NCBI GenBank assembly: GCA_025350565.1
Contig: JANXXO010000085.1
Location: 1 to 53,969, forward strand
Source: Acidimicrobiaceae bacterium
Lineage (GTDB): Bacteria; Actinomycetota; Acidimicrobiia; Acidimicrobiales; RAAP-2
Direction: 5' to 3'
Length of the DNA: 53,969 nucleotides
Numbering within the stretch: the stretch's first letter is position 1; every line of letters begins with the position of its first letter. This document shows, in pieces, positions 47,497 through 53,969 of this stretch. The notes below the pieces were generated by a model. It made no database searches. It was not told the DNA's origin and worked only from the letters and a program-made list of their open reading frames with translations. The position numbers were made by a program, and so were the translations under genes.

Positions 47497-47631
47497 ATGA
47501 CCGCCACGCCGCCCACCCGCGAAGAACTCGAAGCACTCATTGCGTCACTACGCGAGGAGAACCTTCGACTGAAGGAAGAGCTTCGTCGGACGCGTCGCGA
47601 AACAAATGAGGCACCACCCCACTATCTGTGA
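47497..47631 (+). CDS. small coiled-coil protein (tentative)
   Basis: From ATG 47497 a 44-residue frame encodes a Glu/Leu/Arg-rich helix with leucine-zipper-like spacing (REELEALIASLREENLRLKEELRRTRRE). The heptad pattern supports coding, and it ends 4 bp before the convergent glycosidase gene. No ribosome site is clear and an upstream ATG at 47383 is possible. Function unknown. Confidence 0.4.
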   Translation: MTATPPTREELEALIASLREENLRLKEELRRTRRETNEAPPHYL

Positions 47632-47635
47632 GTCG

Positions 47636-48790
47636 TTACGACGTGGTGGTCGTGGTCGGCGCCGGGCAGGTCAGTTGGTTTCTCGCCGCGAGGTCCTGAG
47701 CGGCGGCGGCGATCAACGTCGACTTCGAGAGTGAACCTTGGGTGACGCCGTTGACGATCGCCGCCGCCATCTGGGCCGCGAGTGCCAACGAGGCCTTGAC
47801 CGACGTAGGGGACCCGAACAAGATGAGGTCGTCGCCGGCCGCGAGCGCCACCACGGCTGCCGCCGGCTGCGAGAGGTGTAACGCACTGATCGCTCCGGCG
47901 CCCAGTGAGTCAGTGACGATGAGACCTTTGAAGCCGAGCGTCTGGCGTAGTGCCTGCACCGCCGCCGGCGATAGACCGGCCGGGAGCGAGGTGAGACCGG
48001 GAATACGAGCGTTGGACATCATGACCGCCGCCGCGCCGTTCGCGAGTGCTTGGCGAAACGGCACGAGGCCGGACGTCTGCAACGACGCCCACGACAACGT
48101 CGCGGCCGGTCCGTAGTCGGTGTTGCGATTCGAGTAGCCGAGGCCGGGGAAGTGCTTCACCACCGAGAGCACGTGGGCCTCGGCGAGTCCCTTCATGAAG
48201 GCGGTGGCGTCCGCGGCGGCAATGGACGGCGTGCCGCTGAAGGATCGGTAACCGTCGGGGTTCGCGGCGCCGGGATCTTGGGCGCGACCGTCCACGTCCA
48301 GCACCGGCGCGAGGTCGGTGTTCACCCCGGCCGCGGCGAGCGCGGTACCGACGCGCAGACCGGTAGCGGTAATCTGACTCGGATTGAGATTGCTCCCCAT
48401 GGTGTGCGCCCACGGAAAGGAACCGACGAGGTTGGTGAGTCGTTCGACGCCCCCACCTTCTTCGTCGGTCATCACGATGCTTTGGTAATGACCGGGGCGC
48501 TCACGCTGCAAAGTGGCGAAGATCTGGGCCATGGAGGCCGGAGCCGTCGAACCGAAGAGGAGATAGCCGCCGTAGCCCGCGCGTGCCGCCGGTGCCAACC
48601 CACCAATATTCGAGGCATTGACGGGAATGGCAATCGTCTCGTTGGCGAGTTGCGTCGTGGTCCAACTCGCCACGATCTGGGTGGCGCAGGCCAGATTGGT
48701 GGCGGCGCTCCTACTTTCACTGGCCCCGGCCGCGCCAGTGAGACCACTGGCGAGCAGTACGAGGGTTCCGACCACTCGCGACGTCCACAT
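47636..48790 (-). CDS. secreted family 3 glycoside hydrolase (NagZ-like)
   Basis: 384 residues from ATG 48790, favoured because a TAGCCT box ends six bases upstream. A signal peptide (about 1-25, ending near AGA-S) precedes a GH3 barrel: TDEEGGGVERL, GVNTDLAPVLDVDGRAQDPG and the nucleophile Asp294 in GLIVTDSLGAG. In the NagZ motif KHFPGHG...DSH, this protein has KHFPGLG (212-218) and DYG (225-227), so the catalytic His of the Asp-His pair is missing. It may have a different mechanism or substrate from muropeptide-recycling NagZ. Convergent with the small coiled-coil gene. Confidence 0.85.
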   Translation of the reverse strand: MWTSRVVGTLVLLASGLTGAAGASESRSAATNLACATQIVASWTTTQLANETIAIPVNASNIGGLAPAARAGYGGYLLFGSTAPASMAQIFATLQRERPGHYQSIVMTDEEGGGVERLTNLVGSFPWAHTMGSNLNPSQITATGLRVGTALAAAGVNTDLAPVLDVDGRAQDPGAANPDGYRSFSGTPSIAAADATAFMKGLAEAHVLSVVKHFPGLGYSNRNTDYGPAATLSWASLQTSGLVPFRQALANGAAAVMMSNARIPGLTSLPAGLSPAAVQALRQTLGFKGLIVTDSLGAGAISALHLSQPAAAVVALAAGDDLILFGSPTSVKASLALAAQMAAAIVNGVTQGSLSKSTLIAAAAQDLAARNQLTCPAPTTTTTS

Positions 48791-48796
48791 ACCCAA

Positions 48797-48802
48797 AGGC
48801 TA
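48797..48802 (-). promoter_or_regulatory. -10 box for leaderless glycosidase transcript
   Basis: TAGCCT on the minus strand ends exactly 6 nt before the ATG at 48790. Confidence 0.5.
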
Positions 48803-48859
48803 CGACTACGGGTGTCGAAATGTCGGCCGCTACGCTGGCGAGGAAGAATTGAGGACGTT

Positions 48860-49642
48860 ATGTCAATACTGATGCCGGCGGCGTTCTTCGGCCACGGAAA
48901 CCCGATGAACGCGTTGGAGACCAATCGCTACACCGATTCGTGGGCGAACTTCGGTGCCTCTATTCCAAAGCCCTCGGCGATTCTCGTGGTCTCAGCTCAC
49001 TGGTACGTCAACATCACCGCCGTGACGGCCATGCGCATGCCACGCACCATTCACGACTTCTACGGTTTCCCGCAGACACTGTTCGACGTCGAGTACCGCG
49101 CACCCGGCGATCCCTTAGTTGCTCAGCGCATCGTCGACGTCGTGCAGCCGACCTACGTCGGTCTGGACGAAGACAGTTGGGGAATCGATCACGGCACCTG
49201 GTCGGTTTTGGTCCATATGTTTCCCCTGGCCGACGTGCCGGTGCTCCAGCTCTCCATCAACGCCGAGCTGCCCTTCGCCTATCACTTCAACCTGGGCGCC
49301 ACCTTGCACGCCTTGCGCAGCGAAGGCGTACTCATCCTCGGCAGTGGCAACGTAGTGCACAATCTTCGATTGATTGACTGGTCCATGCCCGGACTCGGGA
49401 CCGACTGGGCCCACCGCTTCGACGACGACGTTCGATCCGTCATGACGAGTGACCCCAGCGAACTCGGCCGAGCCGGTACCCATCAGGACTATCAACTTGC
49501 CGCGCCGACCGCCGATCACTTCCTCCCGCTCGCCTACATCGCTGGGTTGGCGGCCGCGTCGAACACCCCAACTCGCACGCTCATCGACGGCTACGAAATG
49601 GGTTCGCTCTCCATGACGTCGTACGAACTACCTGGGGGCTAA
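48860..49642 (+). CDS. 4,5-DOPA dioxygenase-like extradiol enzyme (YgiD/LigB family)
   Basis: 260 residues from the ATG at 48860 (GAGGA site). Metal-site and family motifs: MPAAFFGHGNPMNAL at the start, VVSAHWY (His near 48), SWGIDHGTWSVL (His near 114) and the C-terminal LPLAYIAGLA. This layout is that of YgiD, an extradiol ring-cleaving dioxygenase acting on L-DOPA or similar catechols in plants and bacteria. The true bacterial substrate is unclear. It ends one base before the convergent small membrane protein gene. Confidence 0.92.
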   Translation: MSILMPAAFFGHGNPMNALETNRYTDSWANFGASIPKPSAILVVSAHWYVNITAVTAMRMPRTIHDFYGFPQTLFDVEYRAPGDPLVAQRIVDVVQPTYVGLDEDSWGIDHGTWSVLVHMFPLADVPVLQLSINAELPFAYHFNLGATLHALRSEGVLILGSGNVVHNLRLIDWSMPGLGTDWAHRFDDDVRSVMTSDPSELGRAGTHQDYQLAAPTADHFLPLAYIAGLAAASNTPTRTLIDGYEMGSLSMTSYELPGG

Positions 49643-49643
49643 C

Positions 49644-49886
49644 TCACTCTTTGCGCGAGGAGCGTCGGGCCAAGGCGAGCGAAAGGGCGAGCGCCGATAC
49701 CGCCATGAGCGGTAAGAGGACGACGGCGGCGGCATTGAAATGCCCGACGTCACTGAGTAGCGCGGTGACCCCGATGATCACCAGCGCGGCGAGAAACAGC
49801 TCGGGCGTGTCACCGACCAAGAAATCCCACCAGAATCGGCCGAATCCCTTGAGAAGTCGTAGAGGCGCTGTGACGTACTTACTCAT
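49644..49886 (-). CDS. small two-helix membrane protein
   Basis: 80 residues: an amphipathic aromatic start (LLKGFGRFWWDFLVGDTPELFLAALVIIGVTALL), a second helix (AAAVVLLPLMAVSALALSLALA) and a basic tail. Its ATG overlaps the TGA of the upstream membrane protein gene (ATGA, 49886-49883), so the two are coupled and probably form one system. No named family recognised. Confidence 0.7.
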   Translation of the reverse strand: MSKYVTAPLRLLKGFGRFWWDFLVGDTPELFLAALVIIGVTALLSDVGHFNAAAVVLLPLMAVSALALSLALARRSSRKE

Positions 49887-50647
49887 GACGCCAACACCGA
49901 TCGGGCGCTTTCGCCTCGACGAATGAAGGTCACCAGCATCCAGGTCACGAGTCCGTAGAGCGCCACGAACACCAGCAGGGCCGCGTCGCTACCGGGCCAA
50001 TGCACCTTCAGTCCCTCGCCCGTCCAAAAGGTGCCGAAACTGACGATCAAAATTCCGACCGTCATCTTCATGGCGTTTTCGGGGACGTTCGAAAGTTGCT
50101 TGGCGACAATCGCGCCAACGACGCCGACGACCACGATGGCGATCGCCGCGACCACGATCGCTAAACCGAGACGGTGCGCCGACGTGCCCAGCGTCAACAC
50201 GGCTACCACGACCTCCAGTCCCTCCAAGAACACGCCTTTGAAGGCCAGCACGAAAGCCTTTTGGTCACGACCGCGCTCCACGCCCGACGCGCGCAACTGC
50301 GCAACGGTGGCCTCATAGATGGCGTCTTCGTCGTGCTTTGCCTTGAGACCGCTCGAGCGCAGGATGGCCTTGCGCAACCACTGCATGCCAAAGATCAACA
50401 ACACGCCGCCCACGATCAAACGCAACGTCGTGAGCGGTACGTGCACCAACGCCGGGCCGAAGGCGCCCACCAATGCGCTGAGGGCCGCCAAGGCCACGAC
50501 CGTACCTTCCACGGCCGAGCGCCACCCTCGGGTGTGACCAACGGCCACCACGATCGTGAGCGCCTCGACCATTTCCACCGCGCAGGCCAAAAAGACCGTA
50601 CCGACGAGGACAATCGCGCTCGACGACACCGACGTGGCTACCAACAC
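49883..50647 (-). CDS. predicted membrane transporter with FTR1-like EGLE motifs (COG4280-like)
   Basis: 254 residues, about seven helices. Two acidic membrane motifs, EMVEAL in helix 1 and FLEGLEVVV in the middle, recall the REGLE motifs of the iron permease FTR1 and of related metal transporters, but the Arg is missing and overall length is shorter. It resembles uncharacterised proteins of the COG4280 type. Metal transport is a guess. GTG start with AGAGGA 8 nt upstream. Coupled to the small membrane gene that follows. Confidence 0.72.
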   Translation of the reverse strand: MLVATSVSSSAIVLVGTVFLACAVEMVEALTIVVAVGHTRGWRSAVEGTVVALAALSALVGAFGPALVHVPLTTLRLIVGGVLLIFGMQWLRKAILRSSGLKAKHDEDAIYEATVAQLRASGVERGRDQKAFVLAFKGVFLEGLEVVVAVLTLGTSAHRLGLAIVVAAIAIVVVGVVGAIVAKQLSNVPENAMKMTVGILIVSFGTFWTGEGLKVHWPGSDAALLVFVALYGLVTWMLVTFIRRGESARSVLAS

Positions 50648-50708
50648 AAAGAATTTCCTCTCGTTACATCGCGGAGTACCAACTTAATGCAGGGCGCGCT
50701 CGCTCCGA

Positions 50709-51260
50709 TCAGCGACTAATGGCCCTTCGGCGTAGTTCGTCCTCCACCGCGGCCGGATCAAGACCGCGACTTCGCAGTAACACCAGCGTGTGAAACCAAA
50801 GGTCGGCCGCTTCGCTCACGACCCGCTCGTCCTCTTCGCTGAGGGCGGCGACCACAAGTTCCACGGCTTCTTCGCCCACCTTTCGCGCAATCCTTCCCGG
50901 CCCGTCGCGCAGTAGTGCCACCACGTAGGAATCCTCGGACTGCGCACGCTCACGTTGCAGGACCGTTCGCCACAACCAAGGAGTAAAACAGGACGTACTC
51001 CCGTCGTGACAGGTAGGGCCGTCGGCCGTGGCGCGGACCAAGACGGCGTCTGCATCACAGTCCAAGACGACCTCGACCACGTGCAGAACGTTGCCCGAGG
51101 TCTCCCCCTTCTGCCAAAGCCGTTGGCGCGACCGGGAGAAGAAGTGCACGAGTCCGCTACTACGCGTGAGCGCCAGGGCTTCTTCGTCCATCCAACCCAA
51201 CATCAAGACACGCCCGGTGGCGTCATCTTGGACGATGGCGGCCTTTAACTCTTCGCTCAT
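50709..51260 (-). CDS. hisIE: HisIE: phosphoribosyl-AMP cyclohydrolase / phosphoribosyl-ATP pyrophosphatase
   Basis: A fused histidine-biosynthesis enzyme of 183 residues. The N-terminal HisI half has [26 protein letters not shown] and the metal-binding Asp/Cys segment [22 protein letters not shown]. The C-terminal HisE half (from about 100) has the [14 protein letters not shown] helix and [14 protein letters not shown]. Steps 2 and 3 of the pathway. The ATG overlaps the hisF stop (ATGA). Last gene of the his group. Confidence 0.95.
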   Translation of the reverse strand: MSEELKAAIVQDDATGRVLMLGWMDEEALALTRSSGLVHFFSRSRQRLWQKGETSGNVLHVVEVVLDCDADAVLVRATADGPTCHDGSTSCFTPWLWRTVLQRERAQSEDSYVVALLRDGPGRIARKVGEEAVELVVAALSEEDERVVSEAADLWFHTLVLLRSRGLDPAAVEDELRRRAISR

Positions 51261-52009
51261 ACTGATTCCTTCATTGGTCGGAGTACAACGCCCAAACGTT
51301 CAATCTCGCGACGAAGTCCCGCCAGACCCGAGGGATTCTCGTGGACAATCGAGGCCACCAGCGCCGCGTCCGTCACGCGTAGGGCGTCCACGACGTGCTG
51401 GGCGCAGCCGGCTCCCCCCGACGCGATGACGGGAATCTGCACCGCGCGACGAACGGCGACCGTCAAATCAAGGTCGAAACCGTTTCGCTGTCCGTCGCGC
51501 GCAATCGACGTCAGCAGGATCTCGCCGGCGCCGCGTTCGGCGGCCTCGACCGCCCAGGGAATGGTCGCGGTCGCGGTGGCCACGCTCCCTCCGTGCGAAT
51601 GCACGACACCGTCGCCGGCGTCAATGGCGACGACGACAGCCTGGCTCCCGTAACGATGAGCGATAGCGGCAATCAGGGTGGGCTGGGCCAGCGCCGCGGA
51701 GTTGAGTGAGACGCGGTCGGCCCCGGCATCAATGAGGCGGGCCGCATCCTCGACGCTGCGGATACCTCCGCCGACCGTGAACGGGATTGCCACGACCTCG
51801 GCCACGGCGCGAACGACGTCGACCAAGGTCGTTTGGTCGTCGGGCGTCGCTTTGATATCGAGAAACACCAGCTCGTCGGCTCCGCCGTCGCTGTAAAACT
51901 TGGCCAGTTCGAGGGGATCACCTTGGTCGCGCAGGTCGACGAAACTGGTGCCTTTGACCACTCGCCCGTAGGCGACGTCCAGACAGGGAATTAGACGCGC
52001 GTAAGGCAT
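51257..52009 (-). CDS. hisF: imidazole glycerol-phosphate synthase, cyclase subunit HisF
   Basis: 250 residues from the ATG at 52009, the usual length. Catalytic Asp11 is in [16 protein letters not shown] and the second Asp in VAIDAGDG (near 130). TIM-barrel phosphate loops GGGIRS and ASGGAG are present. With HisH it makes imidazole glycerol phosphate and AICAR. Its start lies 19 bp inside the end of hisH, so the two subunits are tightly coupled. hisA, often found between or beside these genes, is absent here. Confidence 0.96.
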   Translation of the reverse strand: MPYARLIPCLDVAYGRVVKGTSFVDLRDQGDPLELAKFYSDGGADELVFLDIKATPDDQTTLVDVVRAVAEVVAIPFTVGGGIRSVEDAARLIDAGADRVSLNSAALAQPTLIAAIAHRYGSQAVVVAIDAGDGVVHSHGGSVATATATIPWAVEAAERGAGEILLTSIARDGQRNGFDLDLTVAVRRAVQIPVIASGGAGCAQHVVDALRVTDAALVASIVHENPSGLAGLRREIERLGVVLRPMKESV

Positions 52010-52533
52010 CGTTCGAGAAACCGCAGTCCGGCGGTCCCGCTCTTCTCGGGGTGGAACTGCACGCCAATAAAGGAGTCGCGTTGCACCACCGCGGCAACCC
52101 CGTCGGAGGTCGCCACGACGTCGGTTGACTCGGCGGCAAAGGAGTGGGCGAAGTAATAGGTCTCCCCCCACGGTTGCACGTCGGCCCATCCCAAACGCGG
52201 GACCCGTTCACTGGTCAGGCGCCGCACTCGACCGTTGAGCAGCCCCAAACCTTCGACGCCGCCGTCCTCGTCACTCGAGGTGAACGAGAGTTGTAGGCCG
52301 AGACAGATGCCGAGCATGGGCTGTCCCTGCGCGAATCGTTGGCGCAGCGCCGTCGCGGCGCCCGTCTCGTTGAGGTGCGTCATCGCGCTTCGGGCGGATC
52401 CGACGCCCGGCAAGACCAGTAGTTCGCTCGAGCAAATACGGTCGGGATCGCTCGTGACCTCGCTCGTCAACCCAACGTGTTCGAGCGCCGCGCGAACCGA
52501 GTGGGTGTTGCCGGCGCCGTAGTCGACCACCAC
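51991..52533 (-). CDS. hisH: imidazole glycerol-phosphate synthase, glutaminase subunit HisH
   Basis: 180 residues, slightly short. Class I glutamine amidotransferase: the nucleophile Cys is in MLGICLGLQ and the His/Glu pair in GVQFHPEKSG. It starts at a GTG at 52533 (VVDYGAGN, the usual first strand), 8 bp after the hisB stop. Supplies ammonia to HisF. Confidence 0.95.
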   Translation of the reverse strand: MVVDYGAGNTHSVRAALEHVGLTSEVTSDPDRICSSELLVLPGVGSARSAMTHLNETGAATALRQRFAQGQPMLGICLGLQLSFTSSDEDGGVEGLGLLNGRVRRLTSERVPRLGWADVQPWGETYYFAHSFAAESTDVVATSDGVAAVVQRDSFIGVQFHPEKSGTAGLRFLERCLTRV

Positions 52534-52541
52534 GACGGCGT

Positions 52542-53399
52542 TCAGAGCGATCCTTTGGTCGAGCGGATCAGAGATCCGTCGGGCGTGAAGGCCTGGGCCA
52601 AGGCGCGTCCCACGGCCTTGAAGGACGCTTCCGCCACGTGATGCGCGTTCTCACCCGTGGCCGTCACGTGCAAGGTGATGCGGGCGGTCTGCGCCAAGGA
52701 CTCGAAGGCGTGGACCGCCATTCCGGGGTCGGGGGTGATGGTGATGTTGGCCGTCGCACGACCCGAGAGGTCAACAACGGCGTGGGCTAATGCCTCATCC
52801 ATCGGTACGCGCGCTTCGCCGTAACGCGTGAGTCCTCGTCGGTCGCCGAGAGCCTCGTCAAGTGCTTCGCCAAACGTCCGCATCATGTCCTCGACCATGT
52901 GGTGATCGCCCGTTTCGAGGTCGCCTACCCCTTCGAGTCGAAGGTCCATTCCGCCGTGGAAGGCCAGTTGCTGCAACATATGATCGTAGAAACCGAGTCC
53001 GGTGTTCACGTAGACCCGGCCTTCACCGGGTACGCGCAGTCGTACGGACAACACCGTCTCGGCCGTAGCCCGGCGGTGACGCAGCATCGGTGGCGAGGGC
53101 GGCTCCCCGTTGACCACGCACCGCACGGCGTCGAGCAGCACGTCGTCGTCGAGTTCGTCCTTGACGCTGATACGAAGTCCGCCCGCGTAAGCGCGCACGA
53201 CGACGCCCCACGCCATCAATTGTTCCACCAGTGCTTGAGGATCGTCCATGGGAATGAAGAGGAAGTTGGTGTACGACGTAAGGGGCACGAGACCGAGTTC
53301 ACGGAGGCAACGTGCCAATCGTTCGCGTTCGGCGACCTGGGCGCTCACGTCGAGGGGAACCGCCAGTGCGGCCAGGGCCAGCGAGGCCGAGAGTGATCG
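52542..53399 (-). CDS. hisB: HisC-HisB fusion: histidinol-phosphate aminotransferase C-terminus joined to imidazoleglycerol-phosphate dehydratase (5' end missing)
   Basis: One continuous frame. Its last ~180 residues are a full HisB dehydratase: GFYDHMLQQLAFHGG, the metal motif GDHHMVEDM, PMDEALAHAVVDLSGR, NAHHVAEASFKA and the final STKG. Before it, joined by NGEPPSPPM with no stop, lie about 100 residues of a HisC C-terminal domain: LVPLTSYTNFLFIP and GLRISVKDELDDDVLLDAV. HisB makes the substrate of HisC, so these are consecutive steps. The 5' part, with the PLP lysine, is missing: HisC-like sequence stops at about 53399 where the AT-rich tail begins. An internal ATG at 53087 could make HisB alone. 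Confidence 0.88.
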   Translation of the reverse strand, partial: RSLSASLALAALAVPLDVSAQVAERERLARCLRELGLVPLTSYTNFLFIPMDDPQALVEQLMAWGVVVRAYAGGLRISVKDELDDDVLLDAVRCVVNGEPPSPPMLRHRRATAETVLSVRLRVPGEGRVYVNTGLGFYDHMLQQLAFHGGMDLRLEGVGDLETGDHHMVEDMMRTFGEALDEALGDRRGLTRYGEARVPMDEALAHAVVDLSGRATANITITPDPGMAVHAFESLAQTARITLHVTATGENAHHVAEASFKAVGRALAQAFTPDGSLIRSTKGSL

Positions 53400-53402
53400 C
53401 TT
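53397..53402. other. abrupt junction to AT-rich foreign sequence
   Basis: GC-rich coding on the minus strand (hisC part) ends here, and AT-rich coding on the plus strand begins, with both reading frames cut at the junction. A GATC lies at 53395-53398. See the chimera finding. Confidence 0.8.
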
Positions 53403-53969
53403 CTTTCAAACTACGAAACTTCAGAAATATATTTAGTAAACAGTGACCGTATAATGGTTACACCGTCGCGCAATGCGAAGGATATAAAAATAAAACAAAA
53501 AGTAGACACCTTGCCTGTAAGAGAGTGTTTGCAAAACAACAAGGAGACTATTTCTGAGTATGATGACTATCGTGGCGTTCGGGTATACGGTGCATCAATG
53601 TGTCTTGAAAGTCAGGGGCTTGTTCTGTTGGTAGAGGTAAACAAGGATGAAATACTATCGCCGATCTCTTCTCTACTGCAAATAATATTTACAGGCGGAG
53701 TAGTCTTGTTCCTTTTTGGTATTTTAATGATTGTATCCTTTTTGAGGATTCCACTTAGAAATATAAATGAGGTTGTATCTGCTCTTGAGCGTGTGATGAA
53801 AGGCGATTTTACTGCTAAAGCGAGAGTGCTCGCAAAAGATGAAACTGGGCGACTTGCTGTGATGTTTAATACTATGGTTGAATCAATCCGCAATAGTCAA
53901 AAGGAATTGCAAATGTCTAAATTAGAAACAGAAGAAAAAGCACTTATCTTGGAAAAGGATATTATTGAG
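53400..53969 (+). CDS. Cache-HAMP sensor protein, internal fragment
   Basis: An open plus-strand frame runs from the junction to the window end (190 codons, both ends missing). The first ~65 residues look like the end of a periplasmic Cache sensor domain (EIYLVNSDRIMVTPSR, later YDDYRGVRVYGA and LVLLVEVNKDEI). A membrane helix follows (IIFTGGVVLFLFGILMIVSFL), then a HAMP domain (RNINEVVSALERVMKGDFTAKA, DETGRLAVMFNTMVES) and a coiled-coil entering a kinase, cyclase or chemotaxis output that lies beyond the window. Codon use is AT-rich and unlike everything before 53400. Confidence 0.75.

Noticed and set aside
53248-53436. Plus-strand frame spanning the junction at 53400
   Set aside because: It is antisense to hisC on the left and out of frame with the sensor on the right; an accident of the join.
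53612-53893. Minus-strand frame in the AT-rich tail
   Set aside because: Antisense to the HAMP-domain coding frame, which has clear domain features.

Overview
The first 53.4 kb reads as chromosome of a free-living, GC-rich actinobacterium (about 60 % GC by eye). Supporting traits are many GTG starts, an F420-type luciferase-like oxidoreductase, a PASTA-domain kinase-like membrane protein, and repeated -10 boxes placed so close to start codons that leaderless mRNAs are likely. A class such as Acidimicrobiia is possible but is only an impression. No phage, IS element, CRISPR array, tRNA or rRNA was seen. The last ~570 bases (from about 53400) are abruptly AT-rich and encode part of a sensor protein of quite different codon use. 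Both genes at that junction are cut, so it looks like an assembly chimera or a recombination breakpoint.

Layout. 1-10302, all minus: a dense run of MFS exporter, succinate-semialdehyde-type dehydrogenase, cysteine desulfurase, mnmA, ligA, a PASTA pseudokinase, a small Cys-rich protein, an SDR and a second, partial MFS. Several junctions are GTGA overlaps. 10348-18710: a small membrane protein, a divergent yceI/marR pair with an operator inside a near-consensus promoter, ileS, two acetyltransferase genes, a HAD phosphatase, glutathione peroxidase, a quinone oxidoreductase and a DUF5522 protein. 18707-31209: a DHA2 drug exporter, alanine dehydrogenase, an amine-catabolism locus (APC permease and aminoaldehyde dehydrogenase divergent from an AsnC/Lrp regulator, class III aminotransferase and PuuB-like oxidase), two envelope proteins, a threonine dehydratase-like enzyme and a CadD-like transporter. 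31247-35926: MFS, an orphan Tat-exported peptide-binding protein, a hairpin-rich non-coding stretch and a secreted DUF5666-like protein. 35927-39336: cytosine salvage (NCS1 permease, phosphoribosyltransferase, Fcy1-like cytosine deaminase, upp). 39402-43210: a heterodimeric ABC exporter whose first half carries an in-frame stop. 43207-50647: F420-type oxidoreductase, glutamate/leucine dehydrogenase, APC permease, family 3 glycosidase, DOPA-dioxygenase-like enzyme and an uncharacterised pair of membrane proteins. 50709-53399: his genes (hisC-hisB fusion, hisH, hisF, hisIE).

How the genes work together. Much of the window serves use of nitrogen compounds: amines and amino acids enter through two APC permeases and are deaminated by the aminotransferase, alanine dehydrogenase, glutamate-type dehydrogenase and threonine dehydratase-like enzyme. 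The aldehydes are oxidised by two aldehyde dehydrogenases. Cytosine is imported, deaminated to uracil and turned into UMP. Cysteine desulfurase beside mnmA gives a sulfur-relay pair for tRNA 2-thiolation.

The most notable observations are: a predicted pseudokinase in the ligA/mnmA gene string; a HisC-HisB fusion of two consecutive pathway enzymes; a MarR-type palindrome lying in an 18-bp promoter spacer; nine genes with a -10 box exactly 6 nt before the start codon; five convergent gene pairs whose stop codons share four bases; a nonsense codon in an otherwise intact ABC exporter; and the foreign AT-rich tail. No wholly new multi-gene defence or mobile system was found.
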